Shown: positions 30,480 through 41,089, numbered from the stretch's first letter. The stretch is 64,000 nt of DNA from Chrysophaeum taylorii (GCA_029834535.1 JAQMWT010000059.1:62001-126000), one strand, 5' to 3'. The notes: generated by a model from the sequence alone, not told the origin. Program-made: numbers and translations.

Positions 30480-31337
30480 GGTTGGGTTTTGAGGGTTTTG
30501 AATACCAAACATCAACCCGGTACCCCTATTCACATCTTTTTACCCGTGTGGCATAATGGTAGAGGGTTAAGCAATAATCAATATCAGGGGGAGAATTGGA
30601 ATGCCAGGAATGTCGCACTAACTCCGATCGGGGCGAAACGGTGTCTACGACTCGAGTATAGAGCAGAGCGAAGTCTTCATTGTCCCCTCGCGCATTTTTT
30701 TTTTGGTCGATAAAAATAAGACTTGCTGCTGAAAACTATGCGTCTCGGTTCTTATATTTAACGCAAAAAAAAAACGGATTTCTTCTGCATTAGGCGCACT
30801 AAGTCGCTGGGAGCGCTTCCTTACGAAATTCATTATTCTTAATAGCGACCAAAAACGAAGACGGCGTCCTTCCTTCCGGGATGATTTATTTTTGCGACGT
30901 TCTCTCAGACAATCTACACACGCAGTTTTGAGAGTTCTTGCTTCTCCCATGGGTCAGTCCGTGATCATTGCATCGAAAGGGAGTTGTGTATTCGGATACA
31001 GAGAGGTCGCACACATGAAGAACATATGTTGACGGACAGCAATGTCTCAAAGTTAAGGGGAACTTGACTTGAATTAGAGAACATTATTCGTTTGTGAAAC
31101 ATTCGCGAAAAACGCGACGTGCTGCTTCGTACTGTCAGAAAGCGATCGAGGTCGGGAGGACCTCGCCATAAGTGTGCCCCCGCTGGGTCGTTTTCCTGCC
31201 GTATTCTCTCATTATACCCACCGCACGGTCGTCCGTCCCCACCCCACTTGGTGCACGAATGCCCTCGCGCACGATGCGCGCATTGGCCAAGAACTACATC
31301 TAATATCATCGACGGCGTCAACGACAAACCACCGTAG
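30480..31337. other. Intergenic, AT-rich; tRNA-like A-box but no tRNA
   Basis: TGGCATAATGG at about 30549-30559 matches a pol III A-box, but no B-box or cloverleaf follows at the right distance. Runs of A/T at 30697-30775. No gene supported. Confidence 0.35.
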
Positions 31338-32105
31338 TCATCTCGCGGGCGCGGGCGCTTCAAAAGGCGACATCGTAGCTGCTGCGAGGGAATCTGCGGG
31401 ACTTGGCGCCAAGTCGCATTCGTGTTGGTGGAGTCTGCGAGTCAGCAGGTCGATCCGAGCTTCGGCCTCGGCAAGCTTTTCGCGAACAGCTAGATGTTCC
31501 GAACGTTCGGCAAAGAGCTTGCGTTCAAGGCTCGTGTTGTGCGCCGCGTTAGACCAGGCTCTCAGAACGATGCGCCAGCGACGGCGATCTCTGTCGTGAG
31601 TCGATTCTAAGACGCGTGCTCTTCGCGCGCGGACACGCTTCGTGTGGTTCGACCACAGACGGACGGCAAAGAGCAAAATCGTACGGTGACCACCGGCACG
31701 GATGACCGCCCGCCGCCAGAGCCAGGCCGCGCCGCGAGTGCGGGACTCTTTGTACTTGAGAAGTGCCTTCTCGCACATCGCGTGCGCCGTCGCGACCGAG
31801 ATCTCGGCCCTCATGGAAGAATCCACCATGTCCAGGTGCTGCCGTGGATACTCCTGAAAGTCTCGGACGTTGATTTTGCACCGTTGCGTGTTAGGTCGTG
31901 GCGGCCGTGCCGTCGAGTGTCGGTGGGTCCAGTTGTTGTTGGATTCCGGTTGCTGTCTGTCGCGGGCAAAAAACTTGGGAAGCGAAAACGACGACGATGA
32001 CAAGGGACTCAAAGCGTCGTTCGACGCTAGCTTGGCGCGCTGCCTTGAGGGCGGTGCCTCGCAGTGGAGGGTGCGTTCCCACCCGAACATGCGCTTGGAT
32101 TTCAT
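31338..32105 (-). CDS. Sfi1-like helical protein
   Basis: Open frame of about 255 residues from MKSKRMFGWERT; an upstream ATG at 32201 would overlap the divergent gene's start. Two or three segments read like Sfi1/centrin-binding repeats (hydrophobic positions around Trp and basic residues): AWLWRRAVIRAGG, LLFAVRLWSNHTKRVRARR and RRRWRIVLRAWSNAA. A C-terminal coiled coil follows (REKLAEAEARIDLLTRRLHQ). Such repeats bind centrin at basal bodies, which would suit a flagellate, but three repeats are few and the call is tentative. Confidence 0.5.
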   Translation of the reverse strand: MKSKRMFGWERTLHCEAPPSRQRAKLASNDALSPLSSSSFSLPKFFARDRQQPESNNNWTHRHSTARPPRPNTQRCKINVRDFQEYPRQHLDMVDSSMRAEISVATAHAMCEKALLKYKESRTRGAAWLWRRAVIRAGGHRTILLFAVRLWSNHTKRVRARRARVLESTHDRDRRRWRIVLRAWSNAAHNTSLERKLFAERSEHLAVREKLAEAEARIDLLTRRLHQHECDLAPSPADSLAAATMSPFEAPAPAR

Positions 32106-32166
32106 CTCGGCGTTGGCACGGAAGGGTAAGAGTAAAGTCTCATCAGTCGTGACGTCACGAGACACA
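32106..32166. promoter_or_regulatory. Divergent promoter with a CRE-type TGACGTCA site
   Basis: The 61 bp between the ATG of the leftward Sfi1-like gene and the ATG at 32167 contain the palindrome TGACGTCA at 32150-32157, the classic bZIP (CRE/ATF) target. Its function here is inferred. Confidence 0.35.
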
Positions 32167-33026
32167 ATGCTGCTTGTGTTGATGGCCTTGACGACACCCA
32201 TACTCTCGCTGAGACCACCCGCGAAGCCGGGCGAGTTTTACCTTGCGGAGCGTCTATACCCCTCGTCCTACTCGCTGCCGATGCGCAAATATGTTGGCGG
32301 CGACGAACGTGAGGCCTTTTCGACCGGTTGGTCGTTCCTTTGCGCCAACCGATGTCGCAGGCGCGCAGTGGCTAGCGGATTGGTCAGCAGCAAATGTTTG
32401 TCTCTGGAAAACGCCTCGCAGGCGGGCGATCGCAGAGTGCTTCGCGCGCCTGCAACCGCGAGGTGCGTGCGACGACAGAGCGCCCGCGTCGTTGCGACTG
32501 TAGTACGACGCAGGCGTCGTCGACGCGACGTCATCATGGGACCAAACGCGTTTGGCCACCTTGCTCCGCGATGCCTGCAGCGACGAACTCTCTTTCATGC
32601 CTGAGTCCGTCGTCATTCGCAGCGGCCAGCTCCCCAGCCCCTTCGCGCTCGCGCTCGTCGACGCCGCCTTTTGCGCAGCCCACGCCCGCCCCGATCGCTA
32701 CGCTCGTATGCGCGAGTACACGCTCGCCCAGTACGTCCCGGGTCGCGGCGCCGACGTTTCGGAACGCCTCGGTGCGCATCGCGTTGCAGCGGTGAGCGAT
32801 CTCGCGGCGTCCGCTCGCTTCGGGTGCTGTGACCTTTGAACAAACTAACTCGCAGGCTTCACGCAGCGGTTCCAGTACCTCCGCAATCGGCCGCTGGTTC
32901 GACCCCGCCACGCCCGAGTATGACGCCATGGTAAGGTGCCACAACGTCGAGTTCCCTGTCAAGCACCCGGACTGGCGCTCGCGAGGTCTCGCGTCCGACC
33001 TTGTGCTCCATGAACCGTGCGATTAA
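32167..33026 (+). CDS. Secreted or plastid protein of unknown function, four exons
   Basis: Exons 32167-32308, 32361-32462, 32514-32791 and 32856-33026 join in phase across introns of 52, 51, 51 or so and 64 bp, all GT-AG with GTGAGG, GTGCGT and GTGAGC donors and CGCAG acceptors. The product is 230 residues. The leader MLLVLMALTTPILSLRPPAK is a signal peptide. The joined sequence reads smoothly: KYVGGDERAQWLADWSAANV, then FARLQPRGVVDATSSWDQTR, then ARPDRYARMREYTLAQYVPG and a C-terminal IGRWFDPATPEYDAMVRCHN. I recognise no family. The smooth joins are the main evidence that this is one gene. Confidence 0.55.
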
Positions 33027-33250
33027 TGACAATAATTTCTTCACGCTTCTTCCTCTTCTTCACCACGGCATCCTTCCTTTTCACCGAGAGGCCCGCGGGA
33101 ATATTTCTATAAGATTGTTTTGTTGTCATGATGTGGCAGCGAAGAAGAAATGTGGCCATGTGCATCATCACTACAATCATCTCTCGTCACCAAAACTCAT
33201 CATTTTTGTTGTCTGACTCGCAACGCTTCGCTTACCCTGCAGCGGGCATC

Positions 33251-34109
33251 ATGATGTCGACACGACGTGAGTTGGCCGTGGTGGCCAAGCAATGCTACTT
33301 CGACAAGTGCGTTCGCTTCGGCATGTGCGAGCCCACCCTGTCGCTAGCTTCGGCGTGCTTCGCCGCGGCGAAGATGCGCGAAACCGTGACCTCGAGCTCA
33401 AGATGGTGCTCGAGGCCGAGATCGAGACAGAGAGTGCGTCGTCCGGCCGCCGCAACAACCAACAACGGAAACGTGTTCCAGGTCTGTTCGGTAAAAAAGA
33501 CGGGCAACCCCACGTCGAGGCGGATGCCAAGGACGACGAGGATCGGGTGTTTGCGGAGGATTGGCGAGTCATCGACGCGCAATGGCTTCACCGTCCGGTA
33601 CTCTCCGAGAGAATCCCGGCCGACCGCCCGCCCGCCCGCCTTTAGGCTGGCTCGCGTTCGTGCATTACAACAAGCAAGCCCCTGCGCCGGGCCCAAGTGC
33701 GTCGACATCAGCGTCAGAGAATACTCCCCGCGCAGTGCGGAACGAGGATCTCGTTTACGCGGACGAGAACGGGACGCGTGTCGCGGCGTCTTTTGGAGCG
33801 AGCGAGCGTTCGTTCTTGGTCGAGTGTCCTTGGCCGTAGATGGCACGGCAAGCCGAAACTCGTCCCCGCCAACGGCCCCGACGCGTGCGTGTCGGCATTG
33901 CGCGCGCGTTCACGCCGCGCTTGTTCGTAGGACCTCGCGCGCTCGCGGGCACTTCCGGTAAACCCAAGTCATGTGTGTGGTGATACCACCTTAGCTACGT
34001 CCGGCCGGCAACCTGGTTCGTTATTTGCCAGCTATACCCTGGGAGCGGGCCCGAGATTCGTGTGGTCGGACCGCCATTCAAAATATCGAACTGGGTCGTC
34101 GACTCGTGA
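33251..34109 (+). CDS. DUSP-domain protein, spliced, no protease domain
   Basis: Exons 33251-33306, 33348-33592, 33646-about 33800 and 33995-34109. The first two introns (41 and 53 bp) join in phase; the third donor could be 33788 or 33812. The N-terminal part has RNRDLELKMVLEAEIETESA and a basic linker. The joined C-terminal half reads VFAEDWRVIDAQWLHRWLAF, PGPS, RNEDLVYADENGTRVAAS, then ATWFVICQLYPGSGPEIRVV. This matches the DUSP domain of ubiquitin-specific proteases (W...Fv, PGPI.N.DL, vW..l...YGGGP.I). No USP catalytic domain is near, so it may be an adaptor. The stop TGA is 34107-34109. Confidence 0.55.
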
Positions 34110-34358
34110 GTGGCGCACCAACGTTGTGGTTGGATAACAAAAGCACAGGCATTTTATGAGCATTCTGCCCGCCCCGCCCGAGGCGGCGGCGGCGGATACC
34201 ACCGCCGTGCATGGCGAACATTCGACGTTGGCCTCCGGCGCTGCCGCCGCGCCGGGTGGTCCGGTGGACCCCCGCTTCGATGTGGAGAAATAAGAGATAG
34301 GATCCCCCCTGGCTTTCTCTTAACGGACCTCACCTCACCTAGGACAGGCAAGGCGACG

Positions 34359-36635
34359 ATGTGGTTTCAAAGCAGGAGGGGTCCAGCGACGGCGGCGGAG
34401 CTGTTCTCGTCATCGGGACCGAGCAGTGCAACATCGGCGGAGGAAGAGAAGCTGTGGAACTCGCTGCTCGAGCCTGCGCAGGCTCCCGCGACGTCGCGGA
34501 CGGCGTTTGAGCTGTTTGATGATGTTCCGCTCGAGGGCGCGGCGGCGTCGCCCGAGGTGTCCCGGTGGGCCACCGCGGCTCCCGACGCGACGGCCTTTTT
34601 CGGGGGTGGGGGCAACACGGACGACGCGGGCGGCCGGGCGGGACCCGAGGATGCCGCGCCGAGTAACTCGGCGGACGCGCCTCCGCCCGAAGAGTCGGCG
34701 GCCGCGGGCGGCTTTTGGCGTGCGCCCGAAGCCGTTGTGGTCGAGGAGCCGGAGGCGCGCCACGAGTTCTTCGCGCAGGACGATTCGGCCGCGCGCCTCT
34801 TCTTTGCGGCGGCCGGCGAGACGCCGGAGGAGGGGCTGGGCGCGCCGTCGCCCGAGGACACGCTCCATTCGAAGAACGAGGAGGACGTCTTGACGTTCCC
34901 CCCCCCTGACGACCGACCCCCCGAACCCGCCTCCTCCTCGTCGCGCTTGGAATCGGACGCGACCGACGACGGGCCCGCGGCTCTGTTGTTTGAGCAGCAG
35001 CAATTCGACGGTCAAACCTCGCGATTCGAAGAGAAACGCGCCGAGGACGGCGTCGCGTCCGTCGAAGCGCGAGAGGATGTCGCGTCTTTTTTTGGCGCGC
35101 CTGTGGTTCGCGACGGCGAGCCTAAGAACGGCGCGAGAAATAACGGCGTCTCGCCGGTGTCGGAGAAGAACGGCGCGAACGACCGCGTATCCGAACGTAA
35201 AGTCGACCCCCCTAGACGCGACGACGACGACGACGACGACGACGAGGAGGACGACGACGAGGGGGGCCTTTTCTTCGGAAAGGGCGCCGTACGAGCGACC
35301 CTCGGCGCCGTGTCGTGCGAGGCGTGGGTCGAAGAAGAAGTCGCGAAAACGACCACGGGGAAGCAGAAGATAGCGACGGGCGTGGGATTCTTGGACCACA
35401 TGCTCGACCAGCTTCGGTCCCACGGCCAGCTCGAGCTCGGGGTTGTCGTGTCGATCCACGGCCGGCCCTGCGAGCCGGCGGTCGACTACGCCGATTGGTC
35501 CAGGTCGCGTCGACCCCACGACTCGGCCATCTTCACGGTCGTTGGCGAGGCGGTCGGCCGCGCCGCGCGACGCGCGATCGGCGCTTCCGTGACCACGGCA
35601 GCCACGACTTTCCTCGCGCCGTTAGATGAAGCGTTGGTCGAAGCGCGCGTCGCGCTGCGCGACGGCTCGGCCGATGCGTCGGCCGAGTGCGCCCTCGCGC
35701 CCTACGGCGAGACCCCGCGCGGCGGAAGGCTCTGGATCGGCACCTATCGAACGAGCCTCACGCCCACCTTCTGGCGAGCGCTCGCGCGCGGCCTCGACGC
35801 CGATCTCGCCCTCACTAAACTTCGCGGCAGGAGCGCGCACCACATCGTCGAGGCGACATTCAAGGCGTTCGCGCGCGCACTGCGCACCAACCTCGATCTC
35901 CACCGTCGCGACGACGACGAGGTTGTTGATCGCTCGGCTCGGAGGCGGACGGCCGCGCGCGCGCGAGAGACCAAGGAGACGCGGATACGAGTCGAGGTCG
36001 AGATCGCTGACGACACCCTCGCACGAGCGCTTGGCGCGACGGCCTTTGATGACGGCCGTTGCCCCGAGACCTGCGACATCGCAACGGGCGTCGCGCCCTA
36101 CGACGACCTCCTCGGCGCCCTCGTCGCCGCGTGCGGGGTCGTCTCGGCCTCGATCCGCTGCGAGGGCGACACCCACATCGACGACCACCACACTGTCGAA
36201 GACGTCGCCATTGCCCTTGGTCAGTGCCTCGACGCGGCGCTCGGCGACCGCGCCGGCTGCAACCGCATGGCCAACGCCGTTTGCGAGGACGTCGAGGTCG
36301 TCGTCGATCTCTCGAACCGCCCGCACCTAGACTGGCACCTCGATTTGTCCCAAGAATTCATCGACGACACGGGCCTCCTCGCCTCGGAAATGGTCGAGCA
36401 CGTCTTTTCGAGCCTTGCGACAGCCGCGCGCCTTACCCTCCATGTCCACCTCGCTCACCGTCGCAGACAACAAACCAACGGCGGGATCTCCTCGAAACGA
36501 CACCAACACGAGACAGATCGGTCGCTCGCCGCCGCCGCTGTGAAAGCATTTGGTCTCGCGCTCCGCCGCGCCGTCGCGATCGACCCTAGACGCCGCGGGG
36601 CCGTTGCCTCCTCCAAGGGTGTGCTCGACAAATGA
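34359..36635 (+). CDS. Double imidazoleglycerol-phosphate dehydratase (two complementary IGPD domains) with acidic N-terminal extension
   Basis: 758 residues from MWFQSRRGPATAAELF. IGPD dehydrates imidazole-glycerol phosphate in histidine synthesis, using two Mn ions held by HHxxE-type motifs from neighbouring subunits. Residues 1-300 are acidic, low-complexity and disordered, with a D/E run before 300. Domain A (about 311-515) keeps TGVGFLDHMLDQLRSHG (340-356) and HHIVEATFKAF (from 494), but its HHTVED site reads RPHDSA and its EMxEH site reads LTPTFWRAL. Domain B (about 550-757) has a degraded first site (TGVAPYDDLL, 576) but keeps DDHHTVED (610-615 for the motif), SEMVEHVF (677-681) and the end SSKGVL. 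Its last HHxxE site reads DRSLAAAA. Together the two domains hold one full set. No plastid leader is evident at this start; an in-frame ATG at 34110 exists but its codons look non-coding. Confidence 0.85.
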   Translation: MWFQSRRGPATAAELFSSSGPSSATSAEEEKLWNSLLEPAQAPATSRTAFELFDDVPLEGAAASPEVSRWATAAPDATAFFGGGGNTDDAGGRAGPEDAAPSNSADAPPPEESAAAGGFWRAPEAVVVEEPEARHEFFAQDDSAARLFFAAAGETPEEGLGAPSPEDTLHSKNEEDVLTFPPPDDRPPEPASSSSRLESDATDDGPAALLFEQQQFDGQTSRFEEKRAEDGVASVEAREDVASFFGAPVVRDGEPKNGARNNGVSPVSEKNGANDRVSERKVDPPRRDDDDDDDDEEDDDEGGLFFGKGAVRATLGAVSCEAWVEEEVAKTTTGKQKIATGVGFLDHMLDQLRSHGQLELGVVVSIHGRPCEPAVDYADWSRSRRPHDSAIFTVVGEAVGRAARRAIGASVTTAATTFLAPLDEALVEARVALRDGSADASAECALAPYGETPRGGRLWIGTYRTSLTPTFWRALARGLDADLALTKLRGRSAHHIVEATFKAFARALRTNLDLHRRDDDEVVDRSARRRTAARARETKETRIRVEVEIADDTLARALGATAFDDGRCPETCDIATGVAPYDDLLGALVAACGVVSASIRCEGDTHIDDHHTVEDVAIALGQCLDAALGDRAGCNRMANAVCEDVEVVVDLSNRPHLDWHLDLSQEFIDDTGLLASEMVEHVFSSLATAARLTLHVHLAHRRRQQTNGGISSKRHQHETDRSLAAAAVKAFGLALRRAVAIDPRRRGAVASSKGVLDK

Positions 36636-38043
36636 CGTTCAACTTGCCGACGAGGAGGAATCGGCCAAAGAAAAAGAATAAGAAAAGACAAAGAAGAAGA
36701 AATGAAATGAAACGAAACGAAATGGAATGAAGAAGACGCGCCCAAGTAGGCTCTCTTCTCGCCGGTGTTGAGCGTACCCCAACGGCGAACCCACGCAGCG
36801 CTTGTGCACAGCAGCCATCTTCGCCCGCTGCGGTGCGCTTTTGGTGGTTCTCCTCGAGACCTTCACCTCTTTGTGGCCAAGCTACATGGGCGACGATTTG
36901 TCGATCCCCCGCCGGCCAGTCTTTAACCACTGGTGGCGCCGTGCGGATTCGCCTCCAGCTCAGCGCATGTGCACAACTCCATATCTTACTCGAATAAGGA
37001 AAAGCTTGTGTGTGTGAACGTACCGCAGTTGGTTGCTCCGGGCTATCCGCGATAGCGATGGTGAGAAGCGCGTCGAGCGCATTTCATAGCGTCATTGGGC
37101 GTGACTGCTTGCAAAGAGCTGACTGCTCTTGACAAGAAAGCAACGAGGGGGAGTGGATGCCATTACTAACTGGCATTGGCGCGGTGTGGGTGCAGGAGAC
37201 GACGCCGACTATGTAAGGCGGGTAAGTAAGAGTGTCAACCTAGAATTAATAGGGTATACTGTGGTGGTGTTTACTCAAAATGAGGAGGGGTAATCATTAG
37301 GGTGAACGAGCAAAAAGTAAGGGCCCCTCGACGAGCTTCTTTTAAAGCTGAACCTCGACGAAGGTGATTCCACCAACAGTTCATCGAGCTTCACCCGCCG
37401 CGCTTCGAGCGTGGACAACTACTTACGCTACGGAGAACGATGCGACGATGCGGCGCCGAGTCCCGACGATCTTTGGACGCGCGCGGAGTGCGCACTGAAA
37501 GACGGCCCGTCGGCATCGACGAAAGCGGAACAACACTCCCTAGGATCAGCCGTGGCCCATAGGTCTCTCGGCAAGGGTCGTGACACGTTTCCAATAACTC
37601 AAGAGAACCTTTTCTTGTGCTTTGAAAAGTAAATCAAAAGTTAGTTTTATTCAAAAGTAATATTACTAATAAATCAAAAGTTTTTTTTCAAATGTTCACT
37701 TAAAACTTTGAACTCATTGAGAAACCTCACCCCTTTTACTCAAATCTTACCCTAATCATGCACGAAAAACACTGTTGACTTGTATACTGGGCAGTACTGC
37801 CCTCGACTGCACCGTACATGTATAAACTAATACAACTAACGACGTAACTATTTGAATTTCAATTTTACGCTCAGAGGATACACACTCAAACCTGACATCA
37901 TGACCTAACCACCCCTTGACGAAAACAGCGTTAACCGCCCCAAAAACTCCTGTATAAATCGCGCCGTTGTTGACGATTCCGAGGTTGTGCGCGATGCGGT
38001 CGACGTGAAGATTCGGTGTACGCGCTCGATCGAAGCTCGCAGT
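36636..38043. other. Intergenic, AT-rich toward the right; nothing recognised
   Basis: A purine-rich AAAGAAAAAGAATAAG stretch at about 36660-36730 probably ends the IGPD transcript. Short open frames (37411-37632 plus) have no domain. From 37620 to 37900 the sequence is AT-rich. Confidence 0.4.
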
Positions 38044-38727
38044 ATGTCGAAGTCAACAGATTCCGAGCCGCGGCAAAAGCAATTGAAAGTTATTCTCCTT
38101 GGCGATGGTGCCGTCGGGAAGACAAGCATTGCCCAGCGCTTCGCCGGCGACGGATTTGCGCAGACGTACAAACAGACCATTGGTGTCGACTTCTTTGTCA
38201 AACGCATCGTGCTTCCTGGGGAGCTTCACGTCACGCTGCAAATTTGGGACATAGGTGGGCAGAGCATTGGGAGCAAGATGCTCCGCAATTACGTGTTCGG
38301 AGCGCATGCCGTTCTCTTGTGCTACGACATGACTAATTTTGAGTCGTTTGCCAACCTGGAGGACTGGTACAAGCTGGTGAGGCAGACCTTTGGCAGCGCT
38401 GCCAGAATGCCTCTCGTGGGCGTCGTTGCCAACAAGTGTGACCTCAGCCACCTCCGCGCGGTCAAATCCGAAGTGCACAAAAGATTTGCCGACGAAAACG
38501 CCTCTTGGAGCTTTACGATGTCCGCAAAGTCGGGGGATCAAGTCGATTCCTGCTTCCTCAAGATCGCCGCCACCTTGGGTGTCGGGCATAAGCACGGCGA
38601 CGTCGAGCCCGACACGTATCCCGTCGTCAAGGCGACGATCGTCGAGCACAAGCGGCATGATGACGCTGTCGAAAACGGACGACTCCCACCTTACAAAACG
38701 AATGGTCGTCGTTGTCATGTGAGCTGA
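38044..38727 (+). CDS. RAB28: RAB28-type small GTPase
   Basis: 227 residues. GTPase motifs are complete: GDGAVGKTS (20-28), TIGVDFF in switch I, WDIGGQ with the catalytic Gln73 in switch II, NKCD (130-133) and SAK (160-162). TYKQTIGVDFFVKRI, HVTLQIWDIGGQSIGSKML and SFANLEDWYKLV follow RAB28 very closely, more than other Rabs. The protein ends CHVS, a CaaX box, so it is expected to be farnesylated or geranylgeranylated rather than doubly modified, as known for RAB28. RAB28 works with the BBSome/IFT system at cilia in animals and protists. No introns. An in-frame ATG at 37987 would add 19 residues with no Rab similarity. Confidence 0.9.
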   Translation: MSKSTDSEPRQKQLKVILLGDGAVGKTSIAQRFAGDGFAQTYKQTIGVDFFVKRIVLPGELHVTLQIWDIGGQSIGSKMLRNYVFGAHAVLLCYDMTNFESFANLEDWYKLVRQTFGSAARMPLVGVVANKCDLSHLRAVKSEVHKRFADENASWSFTMSAKSGDQVDSCFLKIAATLGVGHKHGDVEPDTYPVVKATIVEHKRHDDAVENGRLPPYKTNGRRCHVS

Positions 38728-39244
38728 GCTGCAGAGTCCCGACAACGACGACGCAGTCAACGCCGGATTCTTCTTCTTCTTAATCTCTCTAGGAATGAGA
38801 GTATATACCCCCCCTGGCGAAGGAGTGTGGATCGAGCAAGAACACGAAGGCCTAGCTTGGGTGGCGGAGGAGGGTCCACCTCCATGAAACTCGCGCTGGC
38901 AGTAAAAAGGGTGGCTTGAGCACGGGCGCCCAACAACAGCAACAACGGCGAGGTGATTGATGTGGAACCCTCCTTCCTCACTCATCCCGAGCTCGCACGG
39001 ATACGCCGAAGGACATAGGCCCGTAATATGGATAGGCCGACTGGTCCATCGGGTACGCGTACATCCCAAAATCAAACAAGATTCGGCCTCGGCGCCCCGG
39101 GCTGGCTTTTTGTGCCTGGGGCCTGTTTTGAACGATGTCTCGGAACGGTCGGCGCAGAGACCCCCCATGACAGTTATTATTAGTTGGATTATTAGTACCG
39201 CCGGTAGCATTCCCGTCTGGGGGAAGAGACGAGGTGAAGACGCT
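38728..39244. other. Intergenic
   Basis: No gene supported. It probably includes the RAB28 3' end and the kinase promoter. Confidence 0.4.
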
Positions 39245-40536
39245 ATGATCGGCGCCGAGGATGCCAAGGCGTACTTCGAGATGAAGGAACGGGTGGGGGT
39301 AGGATCGTTCGGCACGGTGTACAAGGCAGTGAGCAAGACAAAGGATGTGGTGGCGATCAAGACGATTGACCTCGACGCGTCGGACGACGAGCTGGAAGAT
39401 GTGAAGCGCGAGATCGAATTTTTGTCAACGTTCGACTGCGAAGAGCTGGTCAAGTACCTAGGGTGCCACCTGGTCGATTCTCAGGTGTGGATCGTGACCG
39501 AGTACCTCGAAGCGTCGCTCAACGAGTTGATTCCGTTGCCGGAGCGCGCGGTCGCGGGGATTCTCGCGCAAATCTTGCGCGGGCTCGACTACCTACACAA
39601 CCAGCGGCGCGTGCACCGCGACGTCAAGTCGAAGAACGTGCTTGTAGCCAAGTCGGGCGCCGTCAAGCTCGCCGACTTTGGGGTCGCGGCGCAGCTTACC
39701 GACACGACGACCAAGCGAAAGTCGCTCATAGGGGTAAGCCGAAGCTCGCTCGTCGCTCGCGCGTTACGTTGCTCGCGCAGACGCCGTACTGGATGGCGCC
39801 CGAGGTGATCCAGCAGTCGCGGTACGACGCCAAGGCCGACGTCTGGTCGCTGGGGATCACGGCCATCGAGCTCGCCCAGAAGCTCCCGCCCCACTCGGCC
39901 CTCCACCCGATGAAGGTGCTCTTCGTCGTCCCCAACGCGCCCCCCCCAGCCCTCGACGGCGACTTTTCCGACAGCTTCAAGGCGTTCGTCGCGCGCTGCG
40001 TTCGCAAGGACGCTTCGGAAAGGCCCACGGCCCGCGAGCTCCTCGACGACCACTTCGCCGCGTCGGCCGACGTCGAGGCCTCGAAACGCGACCTCGCGCT
40101 CTTGCTGCTCGGAGATTCGGAGCCTCCTATCCCGCCCCAGGTTGTGGTGACCCCCCGCGAGTCCCCGCCCACCCCAAAGGCGCAGTCCGACAAAAAGACC
40201 CCGCACAACTCCCGCGTCTTTCGCGTCCTCTTCGCGCCCGCGATCGCGTCGGCCGCCAGACACGCGATCGCGACCGGAGGCGACGCGAGACGCGCCGCCG
40301 CGACCTCTCTCGACGAACTCTGCAAGGCTCTCGAGAATGTCGACCGCGCCCTCCCCGACGGCCGCCTTACGCTCCAGTTTGCCCTCGGCCTCGTCGACAC
40401 CATCGACAAGAACCGAGCCTCCCTCGAAACGGCCAGGCGTCAGCAGGTTCTCGAATCCCCGGCGCCTCAACCAAAGCGGCCCACGCCCTCCGACCTCCCG
40501 CCGCCCCCCCCGCCGCCGCCGCCGCCACCTCCGTGA
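39245..40536 (+). CDS. STE20/MST-type Ser/Thr kinase
   Basis: Exons 39245-39733 and 39781-40536, joined across a 47-bp intron (GTAAGC...CGCAG) that falls between SLIG and TPYWMAPEV of the activation loop. Product 414 residues. The motifs are intact: GVGSFGTV, VAIK (Lys39), HRDVKSKN (124-131), DFG (144-146), TPYWMAPEV and DVWSLGITAIELA. KLPPHSALHPMKVLFVVPNA is typical of germinal-centre kinases such as MST1/2 and STK24/25. The C-terminal part is a helical region with FALGLVDTIDKN and ends in a run of 12 prolines. No SARAH domain is recognised, which would distinguish Hippo-type MST. It is probably an active kinase in a stress, polarity or cell-cycle pathway. Confidence 0.85.
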
Positions 40537-41089
40537 CTTTCGCCGGTGCCTCTGCCCGCGCGCGAGCTCCACCTTTGTTGCCCTTTGCCACCGCCGAGCG
40601 CGCCTCCCGCCCTGCTCTTCGCCGCGTTCCCCTTCTCCGACCGCTCATCAATTCAATCACCCTCGAGAGAGAGTGAGCGAGCCCGCTCCTCGAGAGGTGT
40701 GTCTCCCCACCCCACCCCACGCCACCCCACCCCACCCATGGGAGTCCTACCTTCACCGCCGGCGAGTAGATTTTTCCTCAACTTACATCCCTCGACGCGC
40801 CGGCAGCCTCGCTATTCTTGCCGCAGACATACATACATACATACATACATACATACATAATCCCGCGTCCCGCGCGCGGCACGCGTATACGACCCAGCCG
40901 AGAGCTCTCTCCCGAAAATGGACGTCTCTTTGCGACGTCTCTCGCAGGGGGTGCTTTTTTACGTTGGTTTTTCTGGCCTCAATAGGAAGGGCGCGCGACG
41001 CAAACGTCGATCGCCGCGGGGGGTGGCAGCAGCAGCAATCCCGGCGAAATGCATTTCGTCTCATTCCATTCATCGAAGGGACTACCTCA
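40537..41089. other. Intergenic, CT-rich, with (CATA)n
   Basis: CCCCAC-type low-complexity sequence near 40705-40740 and a (CATA)n microsatellite at 40827-40859. No gene seen. Confidence 0.45.
40827..40859. repeat. (CATA)n microsatellite
   Basis: About eight tandem ACAT units. Confidence 0.9.

Noticed and set aside
30541-30640. tRNA-like start (TGGCATAATGGTAGAG)
   Set aside because: No B-box, no acceptor-stem pairing and no cloverleaf at the right spacing.
34110-34358. 83-codon N-terminal extension of the IGPD protein
   Set aside because: In frame but Arg/Gly-rich without coding character, and directly abuts the DUSP gene's stop; start at 34359 preferred.
34410-35519. Long minus-strand frame opposite the IGPD gene
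   Set aside because: Arg/Val-rich shadow of GC-rich third positions; no recognisable domain.
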